Below, piece after piece: positions 1 through 9,771 of a DNA stretch of 64,000 bases. The notes under the pieces were generated by a model. It had not been told where the DNA came from. It worked only from the letters and a program-made list of their open reading frames with translations, and did no database searches. The position numbers and the translations under genes are program-made. The stretch comes from Chloroflexota bacterium (lineage in GTDB: Bacteria > Chloroflexota > Limnocylindria > Limnocylindrales > CSP1-4), in the NCBI GenBank assembly GCA_030447745.1, contig JAUJOH010000003.1, positions 192,486 through 256,485 of the forward strand, read 5' to 3'. Numbering within the stretch: the first letter of the stretch is position 1; each line of letters opens with the position of its first letter.

Positions 1-201
1 GATGCGGCGCGCAACCTCGAGGCCCGACAGATCGGGAAGGCCGACGTCGAGGATCACGGCGTCGAGTCCGTCGCCCACCGTCGCGAAGTCGACGGCCTCC
101 TCGCCGCCGGAGGCGAGCTCCACCACGTGGCGGTCTTCGGCGAGCAGGCGAGTCAGCAGGCGCGCGAGACGCGGGTCGTCCTCGACGACGAGCAGATGCA
201 T
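1..201 (-). CDS. Response regulator receiver domain (3' end outside window)
   Basis: The first 67 residues of a two-component response regulator are visible, starting at ATG 199-201. The receiver fold has the acidic pair D8-D9 after the hydrophobic first strand (LLVVEDD), the phospho-acceptor D52 in VILDVGLPDLSG, and the following helix start LEVARRI. These are standard CheY-like positions, and the LPDLSG form is typical of OmpR-family regulators. The output domain lies beyond the window, so DNA binding is inferred only. No partner kinase is visible on this side. The gene is divergent from the promoter at 293-321. Confidence 0.85.
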   Translation of the reverse strand, partial: MHLLVVEDDPRLARLLTRLLAEDRHVVELASGGEEAVDFATVGDGLDAVILDVGLPDLSGLEVARRI

Positions 202-292
202 GGCTGGCGGATCCTCGGCGCGGCGATCTGACGGCCCATCGTGTGTCGCGTCGTCTGAAGGATTGCTGAAAACCGGGCGGTCGGGCGTGGGC

Positions 293-336
293 TTGACGCA
301 ATCACCGCCGGGGACGATACTTCAGGGAGCCTGAAG
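293..336 (+). promoter_or_regulatory. Sigma70-like promoter overlapped by a 7-bp perfect dyad
   Basis: TTGACG (293-298) and GATACT (316-321) are separated by 17 bp, a textbook housekeeping promoter. A perfect inverted repeat, CTTCAGG-GAG-CCTGAAG (320-336), starts at the end of the -10 element and covers the expected transcription start, so it is placed like a repressor operator. A GTG lies at 336, but the first downstream ORF with protein-like character begins at 481. The regulator is unknown; the divergent response regulator is one candidate. Confidence 0.6.
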
Positions 337-480
337 TGTCGGCAACGGACGAGCTCATCCCGCTCGCTCGCCGCCCGGGCCCGTCACCCACCGCTCCGCC
401 ACCCGAATCGGGCGTCGAGCGGGCCAGCGGAGGCGCCGAGAGCATGTCTCTCGACGACGCGCCGAGAAAGCAACCTGGCC

Positions 481-669
481 ATGACCTCACGAACGCTCAC
501 CACCGCCGTTGCCGGCCGGAGCAGCTCGATGCGTCGACTGCGTCGGCGGTCGGCACCTGCTCCCCGGCTCTTCTGCCGCACGAACGGCTGCGCCAGCTTC
601 CTCGACCTCGATTCCGCGACGGGGATCGCGACCTGCGCCATCTGCGGCTACCGGCGGCGCATCGACTGA
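481..669 (+). CDS. Small putative zinc-ribbon protein
   Basis: This 62-residue ORF (ATG 481, TGA 667-669) ends in a Cys-rich module with CRTNGC followed about 18 residues later by CAICGY, the spacing of a single zinc ribbon. Codons in the second half are strongly GC3-biased like true genes here, while the Arg/Ser-rich first 28 residues are less convincing. Translation may really begin at ATG 529 (MRRLRRRS). No strong ribosome-binding site is visible. The promoter at 293-321 could serve it through a roughly 150-nt leader. The function is unknown; small zinc ribbons often bind nucleic acid or partner proteins. Confidence 0.5.
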   Translation: MTSRTLTTAVAGRSSSMRRLRRRSAPAPRLFCRTNGCASFLDLDSATGIATCAICGYRRRID

Positions 670-722
670 TCCCGTCGGGGGCCCGGGCCACCGACCTCCT
701 CGCACCGCCTCTCGTTGCCTCT

Positions 723-1172
723 TCAGCCGCCGTCGCGCTCCGCCGCATCCAGCTTCCGAAGCTCGGTCGCGAGGTCGAGTGCCTGACGGTGCTGCCGCGC
801 CGTGGGCGCGTCCGCGTTGAGGACCTCGATCGCCCGGTTGGCGGCCTCGACGAGCTGGGCGACCTGCCGCCGCCGCCAGCCTCGCCCGAGGGCACCCGTG
901 CCCCGGGCTCGCTCGAGGATGGCGTCGAGGGCCGCCCGCTGTCGGCGGGCCTCCTTGTCGGCCTCGATCCACGGCGGCGCCATCCGGGCATTCCGGAGCA
1001 TCCGGAACGCCTGCGCCCAGTCGCCGGCCGCGCTGTCGTCCTCGAGCGGGATCCGCTGGCCGTGGTACGGCAGGTCGTCGAACTTGCCCTCCTCCATCGC
1101 CTCCCGGATCTGGCGGTCGATGAGCAGCTCGCGCGGCGGCCGCTGCCACGGGTTCCAGCGTTCGTCGGCCAC
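723..1172 (-). CDS. DUF1992 (DnaJ-C28-like) domain protein
   Basis: The protein is 149 aa. Its N-terminal half carries the DUF1992 signature seen in bacterial YflB-like and eukaryotic DNAJC28 proteins: W-x-P near the start, LLIDRQIREAMEEGKFDDLP, then a G-x-x-IPLEDD element. The C-terminal half is a charged helical segment. No J domain is present. The biochemical role of the family is not established. It is transcribed away from the nuclease-helicase gene, whose start is 72 bp upstream, so the two probably share a divergent promoter region. The family call is firm and the function is unknown. Confidence 0.85.
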   Translation of the reverse strand: MADERWNPWQRPPRELLIDRQIREAMEEGKFDDLPYHGQRIPLEDDSAAGDWAQAFRMLRNARMAPPWIEADKEARRQRAALDAILERARGTGALGRGWRRRQVAQLVEAANRAIEVLNADAPTARQHRQALDLATELRKLDAAERDGG

Positions 1173-1244
1173 GCCCGGATGGTAGCGGGCCCCCGGGACG
1201 TCGTGACGCGCAACCTGTCACGTCTCGCGGGTAAGGTGAGACCC

Positions 1245-4200
1245 GTGCAGACGATCGACGGACGACCCGTCTACGGGGCCACGGACCTGGTCGGCTACCT
1301 GGCGTGCGAGCACCTGACCCAGCTCGAGCGCGCCGCCATGGCGAACCTCGTGGCGCGGCCGCACCGCGAAGACCGTGAGCTGGACGTGATCCGCAGGCGT
1401 GGGTTCCAGCACGAGCAGCGGTTCCTGGCGGACCTCCGCGCGCAGGGCAAGCGAGTGGTCGAGATCGAGCTCGACGGTTCGATCGTGGACCGGGGCGAGC
1501 AGCTTCGGGCCGCCGCGGCGGAGACGGTCGCGGCGATGGCAGCCGGACCGGACGTGATCTTCCAGGCGACGTTCTTCGACGGGACCTGGCGCGGCCATGC
1601 GGACTTTCTCCTCCGGGTCGAGTCGCCCGGCCCGGGACCTGGCGCGGCCATGCGGACTTTCTCCTCCGGGTCGAGTCGCCCGGCCGTCCGTCGCACTGGG
1701 GTCCGTACCACTACGAGGTGGCGGACACGAAGCTTGCCCGGCAGGTCAAGGCGAGCGCCGTGCTCCAGATCTGCAGCTACGTCGAGCAGCTCACCGTCAT
1801 CCAGGGTGTCGCGCCGGAGTGGATGCACGTCGCCCTGGGCGGGAGCGCCCGCGCGGTCGAGCGGCTGCGCGTGGACGACTACATGGCGTACTACCGCTCC
1901 GCGCGAGACCGCTTCCTCGCGACGATGGGCAGAGACCAGCCGGTCTTCCCGCCGGTGAGAACGTATCCGGAGCCGGTGGACCACTGCGACGTCTGTCGCT
2001 GGGCGGTGGAGTGCGCGGGACGGAGGCGGGCGGATGACCACCTGAGCCTCGTCGCCGGCATCTCGGCACGCCAGCGTCGCGAGCTGACCGGCCGCTCCGT
2101 CGGGACGTTGGCGGATCTCGGCCGATTGCCCCTGCCGCTCGAGCCGCGCCTGGAGGAGACGAGCGACGCAGCGCTGACCCGCGTCCGGGAGCAGGCCCGG
2201 ATCCAGCTCGAGGGCCGTCTCGAGGGCAGGCTGAAGCACGAGTTGCTGCTGCCGGGCGACGGCAAGCCGATCGACCGCGAGCGCGGGCTCGCCACGCTGC
2301 CGCCGCCCTCGGCCGGCGATCTGTTCCTCGATCTCGAGGGCGACCCCTTTGCGCTCGAGGACGGGCTCGATTACCTCTTCGGCATCCTCGAGACGAACGG
2401 CACCTTCAACGCCTTCTGGTCCCGCGACGACGAGGGCGCCTTCACGGCGGCCGGTGAGCGTCGTGCCTTCGAGCGACTGATGGACTTCATCATCGAGCGA
2501 CTCGACGCTGACCCGACGCTCCACGTCTACCACTACGCGCCGTACGAACCCACCGCGCTCAAGCGGTTGATGGGGCGCTACGGCACGCGTGAGAACGAGG
2601 TCGATCGCCTGCTGCGGGGCGGAGTCCTGGTGGACCTCCACCGTGCCGTGCGCCAGTCCCTGCGCGCCTCGGTCGAGAGCTACTCGATCAAGCGCCTGGA
2701 GCCGCTGTACGGCTTCGAGCGCGAGATCGGTCTCCGCGACGCGGGTTCGAGCATCGTGGCCTTCGAGGAGTGGCTCGAGCTCGGCGACTCGGAACGACCA
2801 ACGGCCGAGCACCTCGACGACATCGAGCGCTACAACCGCGATGACGTGCTGAGCACGATGCGGCTGCGGGCCTGGCTGGAGTCGCTCCGCGACGAGCTGG
2901 AGCGGCGGACGGGCCAGCCGGTCCCGCGGCCCGGCCCGCGCGACGACCAGCGCGAGACCGATCGGACGGACGCCCAGGTAGACGTGCAGGCGCTAGTCGC
3001 CCGGCTAACGGACGTACCCGTCGAGGAAACGGACCGAACGCCGGAGCAGCACGCCCGGTGGCTGCTCGGCCATCTGCTCGGCTGGCACCGGCGCGAAGAG
3101 AAGTCGATGTGGTGGCAGTTCTTCGACTGGGCGCTGCAGCACTCGCCGGACGAGCTCGTCGACGCGTCGGAGCCGATCGGCGCCCTGCATCCGATCGCCC
3201 GGCTGGAGACGACCGCGGGAGACAAGGAAGTCTGGCGCTACCGGTTCGCCGAGCAGGACTTCGATATCGGACGAGGAACGGTCTACGACCCGGACATCGC
3301 CCAGGCGCGGCCGGGCGACTCGCCCTTCAGCTGGGACGCTGGAGAGGTGGTCGCGGTCGACGAGGCGGCGCTGACGGTCGATCTCAAGCGGAAGCCGGAT
3401 GCGCCGCATCCACGCGCGATCATCCCGCTCGACTGGTATCGGAGCGCGGAGCAGCAGGCGTCGCTCGTGTCGATCGCCGAGTGGGTGCTGGGCAACGGGA
3501 TCGATTCCTTCGGGCGCTACCGGGCCGGGCGCGACCTCCTGCTCCGGCGACCGCCGCGCCTCGGACAGCGCGCCGGGGCACCGCTGGTCCAACCGGGTGA
3601 GGCGGATCTCGACGCCGCACGCCGGCTGGCGCTGGAGCTCGACCGCACCACGCTCGCCGTCCAGGGCCCGCCGGGCTCCGGCAAGACCTACACCGGCGCC
3701 CGGATGATCCGGACGCTCCTCCGCGCAGGCAAGCGGGTCGGCATCACCGCCACGAGCCACAAGGTCATCGGCAACCTGCTCGAGGCCGTGCTGCGCGCGG
3801 GCGACGATCCGGCTGAACCAACGGTCGACGTGCGAGCCGTCCAGCGCGGCGATCGGACGCAGGTCCTCGCCGATCCACGAGTCGTGCGCGGCAAGTCCAG
3901 CCAGGAGGTGGCGGACATGCTGGCCGACGGCCGCGCCAATCTCGCGGCCGGGACGGCGTGGCTGTGGGCGTCGTCACGGCTCGTGGAAGCCGTCGATGTC
4001 CTGTTCGTCGATGAGGCCGGGCAGATGTCGCTTGCCAACGTCGTTGCGATGTCACCCGCCTCGGCGAGCCTGGTGCTGCTCGGGGATCCGCAGCAGCTCG
4101 ACCAGCCGCTCAAGGGCTCGCATCCGCCGGGCGCGGACCGGTCCGCGTTGGCGCACGTCCTCGCCGGCGCAGCGACGATGCCGCCGGACCGCGGCCTCTT

Positions 4201-4840
4201 CCTCGAGCGTACGCGGCGGCTCCATCCCGAGCTGTGCCGCTACACGTCCGAGGTCTTCTACGAGGGACGCCTCGAGTCGGAGCCCGGGCTCGCCGGGCAG
4301 GAGGTGCGGGACGACGGTCCGCTGGGCGGCGTCGGCGTCCGGCTCGTGGCGCGGCCGACGACCGGGGCGGACAACGAGTCGCCGGCGGAGGCGGCCGCCG
4401 TGGCACAGCTGGCGACCTCGCTCGTCGACGGCGCGACCTGGATCGACGAGACGGGCACAGAGCGACGGATCCGCTGGCCGGATGTGCTGATCGTCGCCCC
4501 GTACAACGCCCAGGTGGGGCTGATCAAGCGGCTGCTGCCAGCGGACGCCCGGGTCGGCACGGTCGACAAGTTCCAGGGCCAGGAGGCGCCCGTCAGCATC
4601 TACTCGATGACGACGTCGGCACCGGAGCTCGCGCCGCGCGGGATGGACTTCCTGTACAGCCGCAACCGGCTCAACGTGGCGACGTCGCGCGCCCGCTGCG
4701 TCGCGGTCGTGGCCGCCTCGCCGGATCTCCTGCGCGTCCGGGCGCGGACGCCGGGCCAGATGCGGCTGGCCAACGCCCTGTGCCGGTTCGCCGAGATGGC
4801 CGGATCGGCTGGCGCCACGCCGGTCACTGCGGGGCGCTGA
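1245..4840 (+). CDS. TM0106-type RecB-like nuclease fused to UPF1-like helicase (broken by 53-bp duplication)
   Basis: Restored, this is about 1180 aa. The N-terminus holds a RecB/Cas4-like PD-(D/E)xK nuclease (HADFLL, then YEVADTK) and a Cys cluster CDVCRWAVEC resembling the Fe-S ligands of Cas4/AddB relatives. Next comes an RNase H-like exonuclease (FLDLEGDPF ... YNRDDV). The C-terminal half is a superfamily 1 helicase with Walker A GPPGSGKT, Walker B LFVDEAGQ, GDPQQL, DKFQGQE and NVATSRAR. A perfect 53-bp tandem duplication at 1581-1685 shifts the frame after about residue 130. Removing one copy gives a single 3543-bp ORF. As given, only the part from ATG 1718 onward is in the second frame. 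GTG 1245 was chosen because AAGGTGAG lies just before it; GTG 1236 is in frame. A DNA repair or defence role is inferred. Confidence 0.8.
1581..1685. repeat. 53-bp perfect tandem duplication inside the nuclease domain
   Basis: Bases 1581-1632 recur exactly at 1634-1685, a period of 53 bp. Because 53 is not a multiple of three, the reading frame changes from that of 1245 to that of 1718. The repeated segment encodes the GTWRGHADFLLRVESPG region. Deleting one unit restores a continuous nuclease-helicase gene. This may be a recent slippage or duplication mutation, or an assembly artefact. Confidence 0.95.
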
Positions 4841-6031
4841 GCTCGGACTCCACCCACCTCGCGAGGACGCGGGCGCAGTCGGCGACCTCGTCGAGCGGCA
4901 CGAACTCGTCGGCGGCGTGGGCGACCGCGACGTCGCCCGGCCCGAAGATGACGGTCGGCGTCCGACCCTCGTTGACGAGCAGCCGCATGTCGGCGCCGTA
5001 GGGCTTGCCGACGGACGCCGGCCGCCGACCGAGAACGGCCTCGGTGGCCGCCGTCAGCGACACCGGCAGCGGGTGGTCCGCCGGCACGCGGGCGGAGGAG
5101 AATCGCCCACCCGTGATCTCCACCGCCGCCGGGTGGTCCCGGAGGAACGGATCGGCCGCGCACGCCGCGTCGATGCAGCGGCGCAGGTCCGCCTCGCCGT
5201 CGCGCCACTTCTGCCCGAGGCGGACGCCGTAGCGACCCTCCGCCACCACCCGGTCGAGCACGGTCGACGCCCACTCGCCCCCCTCGACCTTGCCGACGAT
5301 CGTCGGGTACGGGAGCCCGAGCGCCGTCATCAGCGGATCGGTCTCGGACTCGTTCCGGGCACGCTCGTCCGCCTCGAGCGCCCGGAGCAGCGTGTAGAGG
5401 TTGTCGAGCGCGGAGACACCCTCGCTCCGCATCGACGCGTGCGCCGCGCGGCCGGGTACGACGAGCCGAAACGTGATCGCACCGGCATGCGCGACGACGA
5501 CGTCGAGCGATGTCGGCTCGGTGATGACCGCGGCATCGCCGACCACCCCGGCGCGGATCGCGGCCAGCATCCCCTGCCCGCCATCCTCCTCGGACGGCAC
5601 GAAGGCCGCGACCACCTCGCCGTCGATCCGGCCCGCGGCGCCGCTCGCGACGAGCGCCCGGAGCGCCGCCACGATCGACGCCACGCCGCCCTTCATGTCG
5701 CACGCACCCCGGCCGTAGAGCCGGCCCGGCACGACGTCGACGTGACCGACCAGCACGAGCCGGCGACCGCCCGGGCGCCCGAGTCTGCCGACGACGATCG
5801 GGAGGGTCGTGCGCGGCATCTCCGAGCCCGGCCAATCGGGATCGAGGCGGCGGTCTCCGGTCCCGGATCGACGTGCTCGACGGCGATGCCGATGCCGGCC
5901 AGCCGACGGGCGAGGAGACCCTGCACGGCCTCCTCGGAGCCCGTCACGCTCGGCGTTCGAACGAGCTCGTCGAGCAGCGCGGTCGCGAAACCCGCGTCGA
6001 CCGCGCCGGCTGCACCACGCGTCGAGGTCAT
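4824..6031 (-). CDS. M20 family metallopeptidase (ArgE/DapE-like), one apparent frameshift
   Basis: This is a zinc-dependent amidohydrolase of the acetylornithine deacetylase / succinyl-diaminopimelate desuccinylase type. Visible motifs are the metal ligand VGHVDVV, the bridging Asp in GRGACDMKGG, the catalytic Glu in SEEDGGQGM, and a C-terminal FGPGDVAVAHAADEF. The first 70 residues (MTSTRGAAGAVDAGF onward) are in another frame, and the expected PDWPGSEMPRTTL junction is reached by assuming one missing base between about 5835 and 5870. That repair gives 402 aa. The start ATG 6029-6031 overlaps the upstream DDAH-like stop (ATGA), implying coupled translation. The 3' end overlaps the convergent nuclease-helicase gene by 17 bp. 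The substrate is unknown; an acylated amino acid is likely. Confidence 0.8.
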
Positions 6032-6893
6032 CCCCGCAGGATCGGGCGCGTCAGACAGGTTGGGCCGCCGGAGCCGTTGACGCCGATCTCGGTTGCCGCG
6101 TACGGGTGGACCTCGCAGCCGGCGGCCTCGAGGGCGCGCCGCGTGCGCGGGTTGCCGTCGGCGACGACGACGACCCCGGGTCGAACGGCCAGCACGTTGC
6201 AGCCGAGCGTTGCGAACTCCTCGTCGGGAACCTCGATCAGCCGGACACCCAGGTCGCGCAGGAGCTCCCAGAGCCCGACCGGCAGCAACGGCAGGTAGAC
6301 GACCGCGAGGTCGTCCGCGACCGGCGAGATCACCGACAGCAGATGGACGAGCTCGCCCGGTCCGCGCCAGTACGGCACATCGAAGACGCGCACGTCCCCG
6401 CCGACGAGGTGAGCGAGCTGCCGGGCACCCTCCGAATTCGTCCGCAGCGTCCGGCCGATGCACAGCAGGTCCGGCCGCAACCAGAACGTATCGCCACCGT
6501 CTGCCGTCCCCGGCGCCGCGATGCGACCGAGGGTCGGGATGCCGGCGCCGGAGGTCCACGCCTCGAGCACCGCCGGCTCGCCCAGGCGGCTCGGCTTCCC
6601 GGGCCGGAGGGGGATCGCCCCCGGTCGGTGACCAGGAGTGGGTCGAACGTGTAGACGAGGTCCGGGCTGGGCGTCTCCGCCTCGAGAGGATGGACCGTCG
6701 CTCCCAACGAGGCGAGCAGCTCGCGGAACGCCGCGTGCTCGCGGCGTGCCGCCTCGGCGTCGACGGGATGGAGGAAGCCGTGTGCAGGCTCCTCGTACGC
6801 CCGCTCGAAGGCCGCTCCCGGCGCCTTCACGACGACCTCCCGCAGCGGCGCCGTCATCGACTGTGCGCCGTAGCGCCGATCCGTCAGCGTCAT
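6028..6893 (-). CDS. DDAH/arginine deiminase-superfamily hydrolase, one apparent frameshift
   Basis: The sequence resembles dimethylarginine dimethylaminohydrolase, which hydrolyses methylarginine (or a related guanidino compound) to citrulline plus an amine. The N-terminus RRYGAQSMTAPLREVVV and the C-terminal GSGGPTCLTRPI, holding the catalytic Cys, are typical of the family. The frame changes at a C5 run (6618-6622, plus strand). One more base there gives VTDRGAIPLRPGK and an intact 288-aa protein. ATG 6893 is preferred because the family motif begins right after it; ATG 6857 is internal. The stop overlaps the M20 start by 4 bp, so the two likely act in one amino-acid salvage route (inference). 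Confidence 0.78.
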
Positions 6894-7010
6894 GGCGGCA
6901 CAGCATACGGGGACACGCACGACGCTGACGGGCGGCCACGGCGGGTCACGACCGACGGGCGCCGGCGCGACGCTGGTCATGCGTGTGGCCGCTCGGACCG
7001 CCGGCGCTGA

Positions 7011-8281
7011 TCAGGCGGAGGCGACCGCCGTCGGAACGCCGGCGACGATCGCCTCGAGCGACTCGAGCAGCCGGTCAACCTCCGCCGCCGTGTTGTAGTG
7101 GGTCAGCCCGATGCGGAGGACACCGCCTCGGCCCGCGAGGCCGAGCCGCTCGATCAGCCCGGTCGCGTAGAAGTCGCCGTGCCAGGTGGCGATCCCCTCG
7201 CGCCCGAGCGCCGCCGACACGGCGGCCGGCGCGACCCCGTCGAACGTCACCGCTGCCGTCGGCGTGCGCTCGTCGAAGCGGTCTCGGTCGACGATGCCGT
7301 GGATCCGCGCTCCCGGCAGCCGCTCCAGCCCGTCCGCGAGGCGTCGGTAGAGCGTCATCTCCCACGCCCGGATCGCCGACATGCTCGCGACGAGCGGGCC
7401 CGCCTGTCGGCAGGGGCGTTGCCGCCGGACTCCCGGCGCCCGATGTCGGCCAGATACCCCACGGCGGCGAGGGCCCCGGCCTGGCCTTCGAAGTTGCCGG
7501 TCCCGGTCTCGAATCGGTCGTGGGCCGGCTTGATCTTGTAGGACGGGAGTGCCTCGAGGATCGCCCGCCGGCCGTAGAGCACGCCGAGGTGCGGCCCGAA
7601 GAACTTGTAGGCGGAGCAGGCGAGGAAGTCGACGTCGACGGCCCGTACGTCGATCGGCAGGTGTGGCGCCGCGTGGACGGCGTCCACGTAGACCCACGCC
7701 CCGACGCTGTGCGCCCGGCGCGCGATCTCGGCGATCGGGTTGATCGTTCCCACGGCGTTCGAAGCCCAGCCAACCGCGACGAGGCGGGTCCGCGGACCGA
7801 GGGCCGCGTCGAGGCTGTCCAGATCGAGGGTCACGTCGTCCGGCCGGATGTCGACCGTCCGGATCGTGACGTCGCGGTCGGCGGCGGCCGTGAGCCACGG
7901 TCCCACGTTCGCCTCGTGGTCGAGGCGCGTCACGACGATTTCGTCGCCCGGGTGCATCGTGGCGGTGATCGACCGGCTCGCGTGCAGCGTCAGTGTGGTC
8001 ATGTTGGCGCCGAGCTTGACCTCGTCCACGCTCTCGGCCCCGACGAGGTCCGCGAGGGCGGCGTGCGCGTCCGCCACGATCGCGTCGGAACGCCGGCTGG
8101 TGGGAAAGTCGCCGCCGGCGTTCGCGTTGGACTCGCGGAAGTACCGTGCCACGGCGTCGATCACCGTGTCCGGGACCTGGGTGCCGCCGGGCCCGTCGAA
8201 GAAGACCATCGGCCGGCCCTCGTGCGTCAGGGAGAGGGCCGGGAAGCGCGCCCGCAGCGCATCTACGTCGAAGCAGGTCAC
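7011..8281 (-). CDS. Class V aminotransferase / cysteine desulfurase-like protein, one apparent frameshift
   Basis: A PLP-dependent fold type I enzyme related to cysteine desulfurases, closest by recall to the VC1184-type subfamily. Motifs are FFDGPGGTQVP near the N-terminus, DHEANVGPW, the PLP-aspartate region VYVDAVHAAPH, and the Schiff-base lysine in SAYKFFGPHLG. The C-terminal domain (EMTLYRRLADGLERLPG to RIGLTHYNTAAEVDRLL) is in a different frame, and one missing base near 7405 restores a 423-aa product. Translation begins at GTG 8279-8281. The substrate is unknown, since this subfamily is not clearly tied to Fe-S assembly and no iscU or suf gene is nearby. It is divergent from the MarR gene. 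Confidence 0.8.
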
Positions 8282-8401
8282 CCCCGGATGCTACCCCCGC
8301 TCGGGCATGCGGAGCGCCGCCCGGGGCAGCGCTCCTGGCGAGCCGACGTCAGGCGACCGACGGCTCGGCGCCCTCCTCGGTCGTCCCCGCATCCCAGATC
8401 G

Positions 8402-8438
8402 TTGCGTCGTCAACTAACAGGGGTGTATCATGCAGTCA
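8402..8438 (+). promoter_or_regulatory. Promoter of the MarR gene, probably giving a leaderless mRNA
   Basis: TTGCGT (8402-8407) and TATCAT (8426-8431) are 18 bp apart. The expected transcription start falls on or next to the A of ATG 8438, and no Shine-Dalgarno sequence precedes it, so the message is probably leaderless. The short dyad GTTG-N6-CAAC (8401-8414) covers the -35 box and could be an autoregulatory MarR operator (inference). Confidence 0.5.
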
Positions 8439-8989
8439 TGACCGGCACCGAGGGGAGCGCGGCGACACTCCGCGCGGACGATCCGCGCCTCGACATCTGG
8501 CGCTCCTTCCTGACGGCCCACGCGCGCCTCTTCCGACGGCTCGACGACGAGCTGCGGGCGGAGCACGACCTGTCGCTGCCCGAGTACGACGCGTTGCTCC
8601 AGCTGGCCCGCGCGCCGGACCGACGCCTCCGGATGAGCCACCTCGCGACTCGGGTTCTGCTCAGCAAGAGCGGCGTGACCCGGCTGATCGACCGGCTGGA
8701 GCGGGACGGCTTCGTGGAGCGGTCGCAGTGCTCGCACGACGCCCGCGGCGCAGAGGCAGTCCTCACCGCGGCGGGTCTGGGGCGCCTCCGGTCCGCGGCC
8801 AGGACGCACCTCGCGGGCATCGAGCGCTACTTCGTCGCCCCACTCGCCGGGTCCGACCTCTCGATGCTCGAGCGCTCGATGACCGCCGTCCTCCGGGCCG
8901 TGGGTGACGTGCCGGACAGCGAGACCACGTGCGACCGGCCGGCCCCCGATGGGGCCTCGCGCGAGCGACCGGGCGCGCTGGCCCGCTGA
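8438..8989 (+). CDS. MarR family transcriptional regulator
   Basis: A 183-aa winged-helix regulator. Residues about 20-55 form the dimerisation helices (SFLTAHARLFRRLDDEL, LSLPEYDALLQLARAP), and about 65-105 the helix-turn-helix and wing (MSHLATRVLLSKSGVTRLIDRLERDGFVER, then the wing DARGAEAVLTAAG). The C-terminal 30 residues are Pro/Arg-rich and variable. MarR proteins usually repress their own promoter and neighbours in response to small phenolic or oxidative ligands. The divergent aminotransferase gene or the downstream DUF72 gene could be targets, but nothing in the sequence proves this. Confidence 0.9.
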   Translation: MTGTEGSAATLRADDPRLDIWRSFLTAHARLFRRLDDELRAEHDLSLPEYDALLQLARAPDRRLRMSHLATRVLLSKSGVTRLIDRLERDGFVERSQCSHDARGAEAVLTAAGLGRLRSAARTHLAGIERYFVAPLAGSDLSMLERSMTAVLRAVGDVPDSETTCDRPAPDGASRERPGALAR

Positions 8990-9012
8990 GCGAAGTCTCG
9001 CCCACGGGACGG

Positions 9013-9762
9013 TTGCTCGTCGGAACGAGCGGCTTCTCGTATCCGGCGTGGTCGCCGCGGTTCTATCCGCCCGGGCTCGCGGCCGGCGACCGGCTGCGTC
9101 ACTACGCATCGCGCTTCTCCGCGTGCGAGCTCAACAACACCTTCTACCAGCGCCCGACCGCGACAAAGGTCGCCGCCTGGCTCGCCGCCACGCCCGACGG
9201 CTTCCGGTTCGCCGCCAAGGCGCAGCGCGGAGGGTCGCTTCGGGCGCTCCTGCGTGACCCGGCCACGGCCGTGCCGTGGCTGACCGATCCGTTCCGCGCC
9301 TTCGGCGACCGCCTGGGGGCGGTGCTGTTCCGCGTCCCGGTCGACGTGACGGTCGACCTCGCGAGGCTCGACGCGCTCCTCGACGCGTGGCCCTTGGACC
9401 TGCCGCTGGTCATCGAGTTCGAGGACCCGTCGTGGCAGCTCGACGAGGTCCATGCGAGGCTGCGCGCCGCACGCGCCGTGCTGTGCGTGACGCAGCGACC
9501 CGAGGACGACGTCGCGCCGGCGATCCGACTGACGGGCTCGTCGCTCTACCTCCGGCTGCGCCGGCACGACTACGACGAGACGGGGATCCGCGGCTGGGCG
9601 GACCGTCTCGTCCCGTTCCTCGCGGCTCGGCACGACGCCTTCGTCTTCTTCCGCCACGACGAGGTCGGCCGGGCCACGGAGCTGGCCGATGCACTCCGGC
9701 TCGCGGTCGCGGCGCGGCTGCCGGGCCTCGCGCCCTGGCCGCCGGTGACCAACATCGCGTAG
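9013..9762 (+). CDS. DUF72 (YecE-like) protein
   Basis: A TIM-barrel-like DUF72 protein of about 249 aa, recognised by VGTSGFSYPAW at the N-terminus, NNTFYQRPT, GFRFAAKAQR, VIEFEDPSW and the C-terminal YLRLRRHDY and FVFFRHDE strands. The family has no established activity. TTG 9013 is chosen because the conserved sequence starts immediately after it and GGGACGG precedes it. An in-frame GTG at 8929 would add 28 non-conserved residues and overlap the MarR gene by 61 bp. It lies 23 bp after the MarR stop, so the two may be co-transcribed. Confidence 0.85.
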   Translation: MLVGTSGFSYPAWSPRFYPPGLAAGDRLRHYASRFSACELNNTFYQRPTATKVAAWLAATPDGFRFAAKAQRGGSLRALLRDPATAVPWLTDPFRAFGDRLGAVLFRVPVDVTVDLARLDALLDAWPLDLPLVIEFEDPSWQLDEVHARLRAARAVLCVTQRPEDDVAPAIRLTGSSLYLRLRRHDYDETGIRGWADRLVPFLAARHDAFVFFRHDEVGRATELADALRLAVAARLPGLAPWPPVTNIA

Positions 9763-9771
9763 GATCTGCGC

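Noticed and set aside
336-1244. Long open frame from GTG 336 running into the nuclease-helicase gene
   Set aside because: Most of it is antisense to the DUF1992 gene and low complexity. The nuclease domain begins only at about 1245, after a good ribosome-binding site.
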